Counted from the first letter of the stretch, positions 1-12,116 are shown. The stretch: 64,000 nt of DNA from Saccopteryx bilineata (GCF_036850765.1 NC_089493.1:168628140-168692139), one strand, 5' to 3'. Notes: a model not told the origin generated them from the sequence alone. Made by a program: numbers and translations.

Positions 1-2040
1 AAGGACACCGCGGGTTCCTTAGTTTAAAGGGCAGGAACAGCAGCTAATCAGTGATGTGAGAACCAATGAACCCGCTCCACAGAGGCGGGTAGGTCTTTCC
101 CTTTTAAATCAGTGTGTTAATTTGTTTCCACCTGTTCAGGGAACTGGCGTGGTAAGGATTCTAGTGGGAAAACACATACAGTTTACCACTCATATTTCTT
201 CAGTGGTTATTAGAAAACTTGCCCTGACTGCTGAATCTTATAATGTGTTGTTTCCTTAATTTCTCTTTCTGGTAGTTTATTATTGGTCTATAAAAATGCC
301 ACTGATTTCTGAATATCAATTGTGTATCTTGCTACTTTTCCGAATTCATTTATTAGGTCCTGTAATTTTTGGTGGAGTCTTTATGGTTCTCTATGTATAG
401 TGTCAAGTTGTCAGCAAATAGTGACAGTTTCACTTCTTTCTTTTCAATTTGGATGCCTTTTATTTCTTGTCTGATTGCTGTGGCTAAGACTTCCAATACT
501 TTGTTGAATAGGAGTGGTGAAAGTGGACATCTCTGTCTTATTCCTGATGTTAATTAAGGGTAGTGCTTTTAGTTTTTGCCCATTGAGTTTTTCCTGGCTG
601 TAGGTTTGTCATATATGATCTTTATTGTGTTGAGGTATGTGCCTTTCATTCCCACTTTGCTAAGAATTTTTATCATAAATGTGTGCTGGATTTTATCAAA
701 TGCTTTTCCTCTATCTATTGATATGATCATGTGATTTTTATTCTTTGTTTTGTTTATATGATGTATCACATTTATTGATTTGCAAAGGCTGTATCAGTCT
801 TGTATCCCTGGAAAAATGTCTTTACTTGGTTTTGGAATTAGGATAATGCTTACCTTGTAAAATGAGTTTGGAACTCTTTCCTCCTCTTGAATTTTTTGAA
901 ATAGTTTGAGAAGGATAGCTGTTAGTTCTTTGAATGTTTGGTAAAATTCCCCTGTGAAGCCATTCGGTCCAGGACTCTTTTTTTTTTTTTTTTTTTTTGC
1001 TGGGAGTTTTATTTATTTTTTATTATTTATTACTCCTTCAGTTTTATTGGGTGTAATTGGTCTTTTCAGGTTTTCTGATTCTTCCAGATTCAGTTTTGGA
1101 AGATTGTATGTTTTTAGGAGGAATTTATCCATTTCATTCAGATTGTCTTATTTGTTGGCATATAGTTCATACTATTTTTTACAATCCTTTGTGTTTCTTT
1201 GGTGTCATTTGTTACTTCTCTTTCATTTCTCATTTTATTTATTTGGGGTCTCTGTCTTTTTCTCTCTTTGATGATTCTCGTTAAAGGTGTCAATATTGTT
1301 TATCTTTTCAAAGAACCAGCTCTTGGTCTCTTTTTTTGTATTATTGATCTTTTTTTGTATTGTCTTTTTAGATTCTATTTCATTTATTTCTGCTCTGCTC
1401 TTCGTTATTTCCTTCTACTGACTTTGGGCTGTGTTTATTGTTCCTTTGCTAGTTTCTTTACATGTGAAGTTAGTTGTTCATTTGAGATTGTTCTTATTTC
1501 TTGATGTAATGCTATCATTTTCCCTCTTAGCACTCCTTTCTGTGTGTCCCATAGATTTTGGGTTGTTGTGTTCTCATTTTCCTTTGTTTCAGGTATCTTT
1601 TGATTTCTTCCTTGATCTCATTGTTAACCCATTCATTGTTTAGTAACATGTTATTTAACCTCCATGTCTTTGTGAGTTTTACAGGTGTGTGTGTGTATGT
1701 ATAATTGATTTCTAGTTTCATACTACTATGGTCAGAGAAGGTGCTTGATATGATTTCAATCTTAAATTTATTAAGACCTGTTTTGTCTAACATGTGGTCT
1801 ATCCTAGAAAATATTTCATGTATACCTGAAAAGAAAGTGTATTCTGCTGCTTTTGGGTAAAGTTTTCTGAAGATATCAATTAAATTCACTTGATTAGTGT
1901 GTCATTTAAGGCCACTGTTTGCTTATTCATTTTTTGTCTGGAAGATCTATTCATTGATGTAAGTGGAGTGTTAAAATCCCCTACTATGACTATATTACTG
2001 TCAATCTATCCTTTTATGTCCATCAAGATTTGCTCTGTAG

Positions 2041-2376
2041 CCTAACTAGGTGGTGGCACAGTACATATAGCCTTGACCTGGGATGCTGAGGACCCCAAGG
2101 TCGCCAGTTTGAGCAGGGCTCATCCAGCTTGATCACAGGCTCACCAGCTTGAGTGTGGGATCATAGACATGACCCCATGGTTGCTGTCTAGAAGCCTAAG
2201 GTCACTGGCTCGAGCTCAAGGTCACTGGCTTAAACAAGGGATTACTGGCTTGGCTAGAGCCCACTGGTCAAGGTACATAGGAGAAGCAATCAGTGAACAA
2301 CTAAGATGCCGTAACTTCTCATCTCTCTCCCTTCCATCTGTCTGTCTGTCTCTGTCTTTCTCATTCAAAAAAAATT
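2041..2376 (+). mobile_element. tRNA-type bat SINE with long lysine-box-like body
   Basis: The copy opens with a degraded GGTGGTGGCACAGT A-box region, continues with repeated CCAGCTTGAG and GGTCACTGGCT units, then GGTCAAGGTACATAGGAG, AACAACTAAG and a CT-rich tail ending in a short A-run. Related copies occur in this window at 3151-3457, 6690-7050, 9462-9791, 13924-14220 and 44073-44382. The flanks ATTTGCT and ATTGCT are a possible imperfect target duplication within the host L1. Confidence 0.75.
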
Positions 2377-2718
2377 GCTTTATATATTTAGGTGTTCCTT
2401 TGTTGGGTGTGCAATCTTTACAATCATTATATCCTCTGGTTAGATTGCTCCCTTTATCATTATGAAGTATCTTTCTTTGTCTCTTACTAAACCTTTGTTT
2501 TAAAGTCTGTTTTGTCACATACAAGTATTGCTGCCCTAGCTTTTTTTTCCCTTTCCATTTAGCATGAAATTTCTTTTCCCATTTCTTTACTTTTAGTCTG
2601 TGTGTATCTTTCATTCTGAGTGGGATCTCTTATAGACAGCATATATATGTCTCTTACGTTCTTATCTATTCCTTTGAATTACAGCCTTTAAGCCATTTAT
2701 ATTTAAAGTGATTATTGG

Positions 2719-3105
2719 GCCCTGGCCAGTTGGCTTAGCGGTAGAGCATCGGCCTGGTGCGCAGGAGTCCCGGTTCAATTCCCGGCCAGGGCACACAGGA
2801 GAAGTGCCCATCTGCTTCTCCACCCCTCCCCCTCTCCTTCCTCTCTGTCTCTCTCTTCCCCTCCCGCAACCGAGGCTCCATTGGAGCAAAGATGGCCCGG
2901 GCACTGGGGATGACTCTGTGGCCTCTGCCTCAGGCACTAGAATGGCTCTGGATGCAACAGAGCAACGCCCCAGAGGGGCAGAACATCGCCCCCTGGTGGG
3001 CATGCCGGGTGGATCCCTGTCGGGCGCATGCGGGAGTCTGTCTGACTGCCTCCCCATTTCCAGCTTCGGAAAAATAAATAAATAAATAAATTAATTAATT
3101 AAATA
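2719..3105 (+). mobile_element. G+C-rich tRNA-derived bat SINE
   Basis: This full-length copy begins GCCCTGGCCAGTTGGCTTAG (A box) and has a B box near GGTTCAATTCCCGGCCAG. It continues with a CT-rich middle, a G+C-rich body containing CTCCATTGGAGCAAAG, and an AAATAAATAAAT tail. A 13-bp target duplication with one mismatch flanks it: 2706-2718 and 3106-3118 (AAGTGATTATTGG / AAGAGATTATTGG). It sits inside the older L1. The open frames over it are not genes. Confidence 0.9.
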
Positions 3106-3150
3106 AAGAGATTATTGGTAGATATGTATGTATTGGCATTTTACTCTTTT

Positions 3151-3457
3151 TTTGTATGTATGTGATAGACAGAGGTATAGATAGGGATAGACAGACAGGA
3201 AGGGAGATGAGAAGCATCAGTTCTTCTTTGTGACTCCCTAATTGTTCATTGATTGCTTTCTCATATGCGCCTTGACCAGAGGGCTCCAGTAGAGCAAGTG
3301 ACCCCTAGCTCAAGCCAGTAACCTTGGGCTCAAGCCAGCAACCCCACACTAAAGCTGGATTAGCCTGTGCTCAAGCTGGCAACCTCAGGTTTTCAAACCT
3401 GAGTCCTCTGTGTCCCAGTCTGATGCTCTATCCACTGCGCCCCCACCTGGTCAGGCA
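3151..3457 (-). mobile_element. tRNA-type bat SINE, inserted antisense
   Basis: On the minus strand it starts GCCTGACCAGGTGGGGGCGC and ends in a T-run on the + strand. A perfect 15-bp target duplication (GCATTTTACTCTTTT) lies at 3136-3150 and 3458-3472. It is inserted in the old L1. Confidence 0.92.
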
Positions 3458-4027
3458 GCATTTTACTCTTTTAACTATGTTCCTCTGTTTTCTTCTCTTC
3501 CTCTTCTTAAAGCAGGCCCTTTAACATTTCTTGTAATACTAGTTTTGTGGTAATGAACTCATTTAGCTTTTTCTTGTTTTGGAAGCTCTTTATTTCTCCT
3601 ACAATTTTAAATGATAGGCTTGATGGGCAAAGTAGTCTTGGTTGTAGATCCTTACTTTTCATCACTTTGAATATTTCATGCTAGTCCATTTGGGCCTGAA
3701 ATGTTTCTGTTGATAATCAGCTGACAGTCTTATGGGAACTTACTTGTAGGTAACTGACTTTCCTCTTGCTACTTTTAAGATTCTTTGTCTTTAACCTTTG
3801 CCATCTTAATTATGATGTGTCTTGGTGTGGGCTTCTTTGGGTTCAACTTGTTAGGGACTCTGTGCTTCCTGGACTTGTATGTCATTTTCCTTCACCAGGT
3901 TAGGGAAGTTTTCAGTCATTATTTCTTCAAATAAGTTCTCCATCCCTTGCTCTCCATCCCTTGTTTCTCCTTTACTTTATGGTGTGGATGGTGTTATACT
4001 TTATGTTATTCCAAATATCCCTTAAAC

Positions 4028-4646
4028 CAGGGGTCCCCAAACTTTTTACACAGGGGGCCAATTCACTGTCCCGCAGACCGTTGGAGGACCGGACTATAAA
4101 AAAAAATATGAACAAATCCCTATGCACACTGCACATATTTTAAAGTAAAAAAAACAAAACAGGAACAAATACAATATTTAAAATAAAGAACAAGTAAATT
4201 TAAATCAAGAAACTGACCAAGCCTGACCTGTGGTGGCGCAGGGGATAAAGCGTCGACCTGGAAATGCTGAGGTCGCCGGTTCGAAACCCTGGGCTTGCCT
4301 GGTCAAGGCACATATGGGAGTTGATGCTTCCAGCTCCTCCCCACTTCTCTCTCTCTATCTCTCTCTCCTCTCTCCCTCTCTTTCTTTCTCTCCCTCTCTC
4401 CTCTCTAAAAATGAAAAAATAAAATAAAATAAATAAAATAAAATGTTTCAAAAAAAAAAAAAAAAAAGAAACTGACCAGTATTTCAATGGGAACTATGGG
4501 CCTGCTTTTGTCTAATGAGATGGTCAATGTGCTCCTCTCACTGACCATCAATGAAAGAGGTGCCCCTCCCGGAAGTGTGGCGGGGGCCGGATAAATGGCC
4601 TCAGGGGGCCGCATGTGGCCTGCGGGCCGTAGTTTGGGGACCCCTG
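4028..4646 (+). mobile_element. Non-autonomous hAT DNA transposon, family 1, with nested SINE
   Basis: The terminal inverted repeats are CAGGGGTCCCCAAACT and AGTTTGGGGACCCCTG. A perfect 8-bp target duplication (CCTTAAAC) lies at 4020-4027 and 4647-4654. There is no transposase frame. The element is about 330 bases once the nested SINE at 4220-4465 is removed, the same size as the four other copies in this window. It is inserted in the old L1. Confidence 0.93.
4220..4465 (+). mobile_element. tRNA-type bat SINE nested in an hAT element
   Basis: It begins GCCTGACCTGTGGTGGCGCA, has a B-box-like GGTTCGAAACCC, then a CT-rich region and A-rich tail. A perfect 13-bp target duplication (AAGAAACTGACCA) lies at 4207-4219 and 4466-4478. 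It is the youngest of three nested layers: L1, then hAT, then SINE. Confidence 0.93.
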
Positions 4647-4968
4647 CCTTAAACTGTCCTCATTTTTTAAATAATTTTTTTCTTTTTGCTGCTTTACTGA
4701 GTGTTCTTCTTTCTGCCTGTCTTCTAAATTGCTGTTTTGATTCTCTGCTTTATCCAACCTACTATTTATTCCTTCCAGTGTATTCTTCTTTCAGATATTA
4801 TATTTTTCATTTCTGACTTTTTTTAATGGTTTCTATGCCCTTTTTCATGTTGTTACATTTCTCACTAAGTCCCTTGTAGTTCCACTGAGTTGGAACTTTA
4901 AAATATTTTTAGCCCAAGTTTTTTTCCACTAGGGTTGTTTTAATTTCTAAGTACAGAAGACCCTACAA

Positions 4969-5318
4969 CAGTGGTCCCCAACCCCTGCGCCGCGGACCAG
5001 TACCGGTTCGTGGGCCATTTGGTACTGGTCCACAGAGAAAGAATAAATAAATTACATTATTTTCGTTTTATTTATATTTAAGTCTGAACAATGTTTTATT
5101 TTTTAAAAATGACCAGATTCCCTCTGTTACATCCGTCTAAGACTCACTCTTGACGCTTGTCTCGTAAGTTCGACAATTATATTTTAAAATACCATAGTTT
5201 TTACACTGGTCGCATAATTTTACTTTGCGCATTTATCCATCCCACCCTGTGGCCAGTCTGTGAAAATATTTTCTGACATTAAACCAGTCAGTGGTCCAAA
5301 AAAGGTTGGGGACTGCTG
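4969..5318 (+). mobile_element. Non-autonomous hAT DNA transposon, family 2
   Basis: The ends are CAGTGGTCCCCAACCC and GGTTGGGGACTGCTG (inverted repeats with mismatches). The 8-bp flanks CCCTACAA (4961-4968) and CCCTACAG (5319-5326) match in 7 of 8 positions. There is no coding capacity. A second copy of the same family lies at 17838-18184. Confidence 0.9.
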
Positions 5319-6689
5319 CCCTACAGCATTCTACTTCATCCTCTTTGCTTTGAGTTCTATATTGGAAAAAGCCATCAAAATAGGTTTGAAATTAACCTGA
5401 ATTCCTCTTGTCTGTGTTATAGCCCAAGACCCAGTGCATTCAGCAAATTCTGACATCTTCAGCTTTCAGAAAGGCTGTTTACCTTGGAGTCTAGCTGTAC
5501 CTCTAAGGGGCTACCTCTGAGCTCAGAGTGGATAGAATAGCTCAAAGACAATTGGAACAGGCCAGATTCATAGTGGCTTAATAAGGACAGAGTATAAATA
5601 GAATTCATATAGCCTTACAGAAAATTCTGCTTGTTTTTACTTGTTAGAGTTGCCATGGTTAGCCTTCAGTTACTGTGCTAAACCCAATAGAGTAAGCCTT
5701 GTATTTATTTTTATTTGGATCAGTAACATTTATTCTCTTTCTCAAATCGTAACTGAATTACATAAACTGTACCCCAGTCATTCAACTATTGCTGACATAT
5801 TGCTAAGCACTGTGTACTGCTGAAGTTACTGTTAGTTACTTGGAATATTTGGCTTTCTCTCAGTCTAGCACCTTTCTGGTTTCTAATAAGAGCTGACTAT
5901 TCTCACATGTTTCTGGAAACTGGGCACTAGTATAAATGTCCCTAATATGACATCTTTTAAATGTACAGGTAGTTGTTTTATATGAGACTTTATTTTGTCA
6001 GCTTGATTAAATTTACCAGTTTGATTTCTTAGTTATAAGTAACAGAAAACTCAGCCCGTCTAACTCAGTTGAAATAGAACTTACTGGTTTACCTATGTAC
6101 TTGAGAAGCACAGGAACATTTGACTTCAATCATAGATGGATCCAGGTGCTCAGATTTTGCCCTTAGGACCCAGATCTTTCCGTCTCTTAGCTCAGTTTTT
6201 TTCTTTGTTGACTCTTTTTTTAGATGAGCGATTTCCTTTTGATTGCATGATGGTTGCCACTAGCTGGACTTAACTTTCTTAAAACTCTAACCTTAAGAGA
6301 AAAACAAGAGCCCCTGTTCCCCAAAAGTTTGAGTAGTAGTCTAGGCCTAATTCTTCTTGGTCCAAATTGGTCAGGAGTGTGTGATGTTCTGCTGAGCAAG
6401 GCTAGACTCACCTGCTCATCCTTGGCAGAGCACATGTACTATGAGATTGAGAAGGGGAGATCACAGAGGAGAGATAACCCCAGGCCAGAGATGTCTACTG
6501 CTGTCGGTCTTTAATGAAGGATTTCATGGCTTCACTAAACTCCAGGAGGCAAGTCAGTGCTCCTTTTTTGTGCTGTTGTTCCAATAGTTACTTATATGTT
6601 TCCTGAAAATGTCCCTATTTAGAGTCCCAATGGGTGTTGCAGATTTTCTTATTTTATTATTAGTTAACTGACTGTCTTTATCAAGAATA

Positions 6690-7052
6690 ACACTTTTTTT
6701 GTGTGTGTGACAGAGAGGGACAGGCAGAAAGGGAGAGAGATGAGAAGCATCAGTTCTTTCTTGTAGCACCTTAGTTGTTCATTAATTGCGTTCTCATATG
6801 TGCCTTGACCAGGGGGCTCCAGCACAGTGAGTGACCCCTTGCTCAAGCCAGAGACCTTTGGGCTCAAGCCAGCATCCTTGGGTTTCAAGTCAGTGACCTT
6901 TGGACTCAAGCCAGCAACTATGCCAGCAACTCCACGTTCAAGCTGGTGAGCCATGCTCAAGCTGGCAAGCTCGGGATTTCAAGGGGTTTCAAACCTGGAT
7001 CCTCTGTATCCCAGTCCGACACTCTACCCACTGTGCCACTGCCTGGTCAGTC
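6690..7052 (-). mobile_element. tRNA-type bat SINE, antisense
   Basis: On the + strand it starts with a T-run and GTGTGTGACAGAGAGGGACA and ends CACTGCCTGGTCAG, the inverted A-box region. The body has the AAGCCAGC and CTCAAGC repeats shared with the copies at 3151 and 9462. I saw no clean target duplication. Boundaries are good to about 10 bases. Confidence 0.8.
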
Positions 7053-7087
7053 CATTTTTTTATAGTTTTAAAACATGAAGAAAATGC

Positions 7088-7472
7088 CTTTTTTTTTTTT
7101 TTTTTTTTTTGTATTTTTCTGAAGCTGGAAATGGGGAGAGACAGTCAGACAAACTCCTGCATGCGCCCGACCGGGATCCACCTGGCACGCCCACCAGGGG
7201 GCAACGCTCTGCCCACCAGGGGGCGTCGCTTTGTTGCGACCAGAGCCACTCTAGCGCCTGGGGCAGAGGCCAAGGAGCCATCCCCAGCGCCCGGGCCATC
7301 TTTGCTCCAATGGAGCCTCGCTGCAGGAGGGGAAGAGAGAGACAGAGAGGAAGGAGAGGGGGAGGGGTGGAGAAGCAGATAGGCACCTCTCCTGTGTGCC
7401 CTAGCCGAGAATCGAACCCGGGACTTCTGCACGCCAGGCCGACGCTCTACCGCTGAGCCAACCGGCCAGAGC
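7088..7472 (-). mobile_element. G+C-rich tRNA-derived bat SINE, antisense
   Basis: The T-run at 7089-7110 is the inverted poly(A) tail. The right end carries the inverted A and B boxes (GAATCGAACCCGGGACTTC, GAGCCAACCGGCC). An 8-bp target duplication (GAAAATGC) lies at 7080-7087 and 7473-7480. A CACCAGGGGGCAACGCTCTG-like unit is repeated in tandem near 7190-7230, a subfamily trait. Confidence 0.88.
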
Positions 7473-8020
7473 GAAAATGCTGTCTTTTTACATAGCTCTG
7501 GACAGTTGATTCCTTTAAAAACCAGCTTTCTGGGAAGAAGCTTTTATTAGCAGTGACTATTACAGATCATTAGTGGACATATGGCAAACAGTGGTGTGCT
7601 GGGGCTTGGCCTCCATTAGTTTCAATGACAGCGTTGTAAGGAGGGCATCTTAGAATGTGATTAACCAGAGAACAAGGAATCTTAAAGGACTGGCCCCTTC
7701 TCTTCTGTGAGAGCCACGAACACGCACAAATGGTGTTATCTTCCGGCTCGGCAGCTCTGGAAGATCTCCAGGCACAGGCCGCTGGGTGGTGGCATCGTCT
7801 GGTGGTCTGCCAGAAACAGCAGAGCAGCCGCAGCCAACTCCTGAGCTATGCACAAGTCTCCAACTGGTGGTGACGTTGTCCAAAAGCTATGAGTGTGGAT
7901 AAGAACGGATTCTTCTGCCAGGATCACATCGAGCTGCTGGAAAATTCCACCTTAGTTTGATGTCTGGTGCCTGATTCATAGTCCTAAGAACAAGTTTTTG
8001 TCTCAAAGTTTGAAAATTCA

Positions 8021-8150
8021 AAGTGGAGAAAAAGTAGGTTTACAGTTGTTCATAAGGAAAATAATACAATAATTAATAGATAATAATACAAGAATAAAGT
8101 GGGTTTTGCATGCTCACAACTATAATCGCCTTTGCCCTATGCTATGTATT
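8021..8150 (-). mobile_element. Mariner-like palindromic MITE (degraded copy)
   Basis: The left arm, AAGTAGGTTTACAGTTG, and the right arm, CAACTATAATCGCCTTTGCC, are imperfect inverted repeats around an AT-rich core (ATAATACAATAATTAATAG). The same core appears inverted in the element at 40496-40618. The outermost bases are eroded. Confidence 0.6.
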
Positions 8151-8189
8151 TGTGGGAATTCAAGTCTCCATAAAGCCTGGGATGATGGT

Positions 8190-8350
8190 AGTGGTGGTGA
8201 TGGTAGCTCTAACTTTCTTTAAGCAATGATATGCCAGGCACTTTACAAGGATTTACTTATTTAATCGTCGTCGTGCATGAAGTACTGTTGTAAGTCCCAA
8301 TTTACAGATGAGAAAAGAAACTGAAATAGCTCTACCATGTTCTCATTCTC
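8190..8350 (-). repeat. MIR SINE fragment
   Basis: The + strand shows the inverted MIR core: TATGCCAGGCACTTTACAAG, then TTTACAGATGAGAAAAGAAA. It is strongly diverged. A second MIR-like piece lies at about 8585-8690. Confidence 0.65.
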
Positions 8351-8689
8351 TAGTATATCTCAAGTTCAGAAGCTGGGCAAGTTTGGAGAGCTCAGAAGAA
8401 CACGGGAGAAAAGGGAGCAGTAAATGAGAACCTCGTAAAAGAGGTCAGGCAAGCCAAAGTGTAAGAGAGAGCAAGACAGAGAGGAGAGCAGGAAGTAGCT
8501 GGACTAAGTGATAGCAAAGGACAGAGAATATAAAGGATGAAAATGGGGATTCCAGGGAAGAAAAAGAGTGGGGTGAAGGTTTAGTGACTGCCTGGGAGGC
8601 TAGGGGCTTCACACGCATTATCCTGCTTAAGCTCACAGCGGGGAGGCAGCAGAACCAGTATTTGGACTGAGGCCTGTAAAAGCACCCAG

Positions 8690-9461
8690 GCCAACAAGTC
8701 TTTCATCATCTTGAGGACTAGTCCCTCATTCCCAGCCACCTTGATCCTGAGATTTGACTGGCATTCAGAGATAATACTGATACAGCCCTTCCTTTGCTGG
8801 GAGGCAGTTACTATTTTCTCCCATCATAAGGAGGGGTGAGGGAGGGAACACAGTTTTATAACACTCCTCCTTTCTTCCAAAATTTCCGGCTTTACAGAGC
8901 CAACTCTTTCAGACTGCAAGTATGTTGGGAGAGGTGCTAATCTCTCCTCAAGCATTCCATAACCCTCTAATCTCAGGTAAGCGGTGTTTTTTAATACTTG
9001 TGTGATTTCCCTACATTTGCTCATTTCTGCCATAAAAACAAAACTGAAAATTTTCCTTCCAAAGCTGACCATCTGGTTGTCACTACACTTCTCTCCAAAC
9101 TGAAGCAGCAGCAGCAGGATGTTTGCAAGTCCAGCCTGTATCTCTGGCATAGGCACCATCCCAATATCGACAGATAGCACTTCCAGTTGCTATTAGGTTT
9201 GCAGTTTTGGAATTGAGTTTCTTCTTCATTTTTTCCCCTTTCTTTCCTTTTATTGCTTGGCATCCAGGTATGATCATTCCCCTAAGGGCTGAACTGACTG
9301 CAGTGCATTTATTAAAGGATGGCTTTATAGCTTGGGAATCCTATCCATTTTAAAATCTATGCAGGCAACCATTAGACACACACTTGTCTCCTGTTGCCAG
9401 CAAAATCGAGGCCGGCATTTTCAAGATTTTCAAGCTTTTACTAAGTGCAGGCATTTTTTTG
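8690..9461. other. Unassigned intron stretch with an open minus-strand frame
   Basis: A 118-codon frame (9180-8824) and overlapping frames up to 9277 lie on the minus strand. The peptide has no motif I recognise, no splice-site context I trust and no Kozak-like start. It could be an eroded repeat or chance. I do not call a gene. Confidence 0.3.
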
Positions 9462-9791
9462 TTTCTGTTTTGTTTTTTTGTTTTTTTACAGAGTCAGAGG
9501 GATAGATAGGGACAGACAGACAGGGACGGAGAGAGATGAGAAGCATCAATCATCAGTTTTTCATTGTGACACCTTAGTTGCTCATTGATTGCTTTCTCAT
9601 ATGTGCCTTGACCGTGGGCCTTCAGCAGACTGAGTAACCCCTTGCTCGAGCCAGCGACCTTGGGTCCAAGCTGGTGAGCTTTTGCTCAAACCAGATGAGC
9701 CCGCGCTCAAGCTGATGACCTCGGGGTCTCAAACCTGGGTCCTCGGCATCCCAGTTCGACTCTCTATTCACTGCGCCACCGCCTGGTCAGG
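9462..9791 (-). mobile_element. tRNA-type bat SINE, antisense
   Basis: It has a T-rich left end (inverted tail), CAGACAGGGACGGAGAGAGA, GAGAAGCATCAATCATCAG and the right end CGCCACCGCCTGGTCAGGC. It is the same family as the copies at 3151 and 13924. Confidence 0.85.
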
Positions 9792-10234
9792 CTGTTTTTG
9801 TTATTTTTAAATTTCATGTCTTTGTGTGCTGACAAATTCCTTGGGGGGGGGGGTGTATGTGTGTTTAGAGCACAGTTGGGTACAGTGCAAGCAAATGTGG
9901 TGTTATATCTGCCAGGTACTGGTGACTACTGTTCTCTAAGCATTGTTGGTCACAAAACAAAAACACAAGACTTACTACTCTTTCTCAAAATACATACACA
10001 GTCGAGTAAAACTGGACTAAAATATAACAGCTAAGGCTGAGAAAAGAGAGTAACTCTGCATCAAACTTCACTGAGCTACCTAGCAGCCATGCAAAGAAGA
10101 GAAAAATATGTGTAGTTCAGTTGTCCACTCGAGGAAAGCATGACAGTTCATCCAAATTTACAACAGATGTAGTTGTGGGGGGGCCAAGATATTTCTCAAA
10201 AGAAAGAAAAAGTGTCTTTGGATTGTTTCATTAA

Positions 10235-10440
10235 TGATAGTTAACGTTTTCTTGAGCCCTTACTAAGTGCAGGCGCTTTGCTTTGCAGTTTACATGTGCA
10301 TGATTTTACTTAACTCACAATCATCCTCTGAGGTAGGAGCACTTTCCTCATTTGACAGAGCAGAAACTGAGCCATGGAAAGGTTAAGGAACTTGCCTGAA
10401 GTCCCAGCAATACAGCTCCACATGCTTTTCACCACCTCAC
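10235..10440 (-). repeat. MIR SINE fragment
   Basis: Inverted MIR features on the + strand: AGCCCTTACTAAGTGCAGGC, AACTCACAATCATCCTCTGA, GAAACTGAGCCATGGAAAGG and AAGGAACTTGCC. A poly(T) run follows at 10450-10477. Confidence 0.75.
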
Positions 10441-10979
10441 TGTTTGTGGATTTTTTTTTTTTTTTTTTTTTTTTTTTGTCCAAGGCCTGTGTAAATCCTG
10501 AATTAGAGCCCCAACAGAATTAGAGTTCTGCATCATGCTGCATGGAAGGGAAGGGAGGGATGACCTTGACCTGTATTCCGTCCCAGGCTTCCCTATCCTA
10601 AGAGATTTATCCTACAGAGAAATTTGTCTGCGGGAGGCAGCGTAGATACTGAGGCTGGTCCACCCGACGTGATACATTGGGTTCTGGCAAAGCTAAGTAG
10701 CTCCTCTTCCCAGGACGCAACTGCTGCCTGTGGGCCACACCTAACTGCCATCAACTCTAGAGATCAGTCATTAGCTCTAGGAGAGTGAGGTTTTATCTTC
10801 CCGTGAGTGGCAGCAAGAAGGCTAATGTCCATTTCTTCCAAATAAACTCCAGTTGTTGTTTAGACATCACTTTTATTTTTAAGAAGGATGGCAGTAGGTA
10901 GGTCTAAATGTCAGTGTTTATACAGTACTTCATCTACTGTCTTATTCCAGCTCTGAGATTCTGTCCCATTCAAAAGCAG

Positions 10980-12111
10980 AAACCAGAAACAACCTACATG
11001 TTTATTGGTAAGGATCTGGCTGAGTAAGTTGTTGCACATCTCCACAGTGGAATGCTGTGTAGCCGCCAGAAAGAACTGAAGGGACAAATCTTGCTGTTCT
11101 GTGGGAGCTATCTCCAGGATATATTAAGGAAAGCAAGCAGTGTTGAAAATGATGTGAATAATTTGCTACTGTTTGTTTTTGAAGAGGGGGGAATCACACA
11201 CACACACACACTTGTACATTCATGTATGTTGGTCAAATAAGTTTGTAAATATGATATATATGTTTGCTCACTTATAGTTTGCATTAGGTGTGGGAGACAG
11301 GCTGTAAGCAGGCAGGGTCATTATAGCCTAAAGCTTAGTTTTAAGACTAAGCCTTTCTCACCCTTTTAATACTAAGATCTTTTCAAAACTAAGCTTTTCC
11401 GCACACCCTTGAGTGTTGCTTGATATAGGGTGGTGCACTCTCATGAGAAATTCCATTATGCCTTAGATAAGTGACTTTGTATCAGAGACTTCCTTGTTTG
11501 TATTTTGGTTTAAAGGTTTTGATTTCTATACTAAAAAGTGGGGCAGAGGAGCCCATGCTGGAGGAGAGCAAGAAAGGCCATGTGGAGGACAGGAGAAGCA
11601 GCCAAGATGGCGGAGTGCTGAAGGAGAAGCCAGTTAGTGCAGAGAGAAGGAGATGGGGAACAGAGGTGAATAAGGCTGGTGAGGTACAAACCTTTGATTC
11701 TAGGAAACTCGGATAAGTCAGTGACTTTGGGAGCCCTGAATGGAAAGAGAAGTGTTTTCTCATTGTGGGTATTTCTTGCCCGCTGGGTACAAGCTAGGAT
11801 TAAAGCTAATGGCCCACCAGTTCTTGGCTCCATTGTTTCACTACTGACTGTCCGAATCAAATGAGAACCTGCATGAACCAGGGGCTGTGATAGTGGCCGT
11901 GGCTACTGGCTTTACAATGTAATATCTCTAGAAAGATATATAAGAAACAACAGTGGTTACTTCTGTAGGGGATAGGGGCCAATGGAAAAGGAGACTTATG
12001 TTCTGTCTACCCTTGTATACTGATAACCTCTTTATACTGTCTGAAAATTTTATCTACTGCCAAACAATCCATTCAAAGAAATATATTAATATAAAAGTTA
12101 AAGAAAATAAC
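10980..12111 (+). repeat. Old L1 3'-end fragment split by a solo LTR
   Basis: Two pieces lie on either side of the LTR at 11227-11916: about 10980-11221 (GGAATGCTGTGTAGCCGCCA, TATCTCCAGGATATATTAAG) and 11922-12111 (AATATCTCTAGAAAGATATA, AACAGTGGTTACTTCTG). Together they follow the order of an old mammalian L1 3' region. The assignment to L1 is from memory. The (CA)n run at 11194-11211 lies within it. Confidence 0.55.
11227..11916 (+). mobile_element. Solo LTR of an endogenous retrovirus, copy 1
   Basis: It starts TGTTGGTCAAATAAG and ends GGCTTTACA (the TG...CA form of retroviral LTRs). A perfect 5-bp target duplication (ATGTA) lies at 11222-11226 and 11917-11921. It aligns throughout to the LTR at 12117 but lacks part of the 5' region (AAGATGGCG segment). 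There is no internal retroviral sequence, so it is a solo LTR left by recombination. The short frames in it are not genes. Confidence 0.85.
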
Positions 12112-12116
12112 CCACC

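Larger units (their letters stand above)
255..4960 (-). mobile_element. Old L1 LINE copy, antisense, interrupted by SINEs and hAT elements
   Basis: Reading the minus strand gives eroded ORF2. The pieces include a reverse-transcriptase segment near 569-769 ([28 protein letters not shown]), an endonuclease/RT linker near 1527-1889 (ending SRIDHMLDKTG and similar), and further 5' regions up to about 4900. Frames are broken many times, so the copy is long dead. It is cut by SINEs at about 2041-2376, 2719-3105 and 3151-3457 and by an hAT at 4028-4646, and the L1 sequence resumes after each. The 3' end is missing at the left edge. The right boundary is approximate. Confidence 0.8.

Noticed and set aside
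2719..2800. tRNA gene candidates at SINE heads
   Set aside because: The A and B boxes are present, but they are followed by SINE bodies and flanked by target duplications. They are tRNA-derived SINEs, not tRNA genes.
8824..9277. Overlapping minus-strand frames of 118 and 80 codons
   Set aside because: No motif or family was recognised, and there is no splice or start context. Overlap in two frames suggests chance or an eroded repeat.
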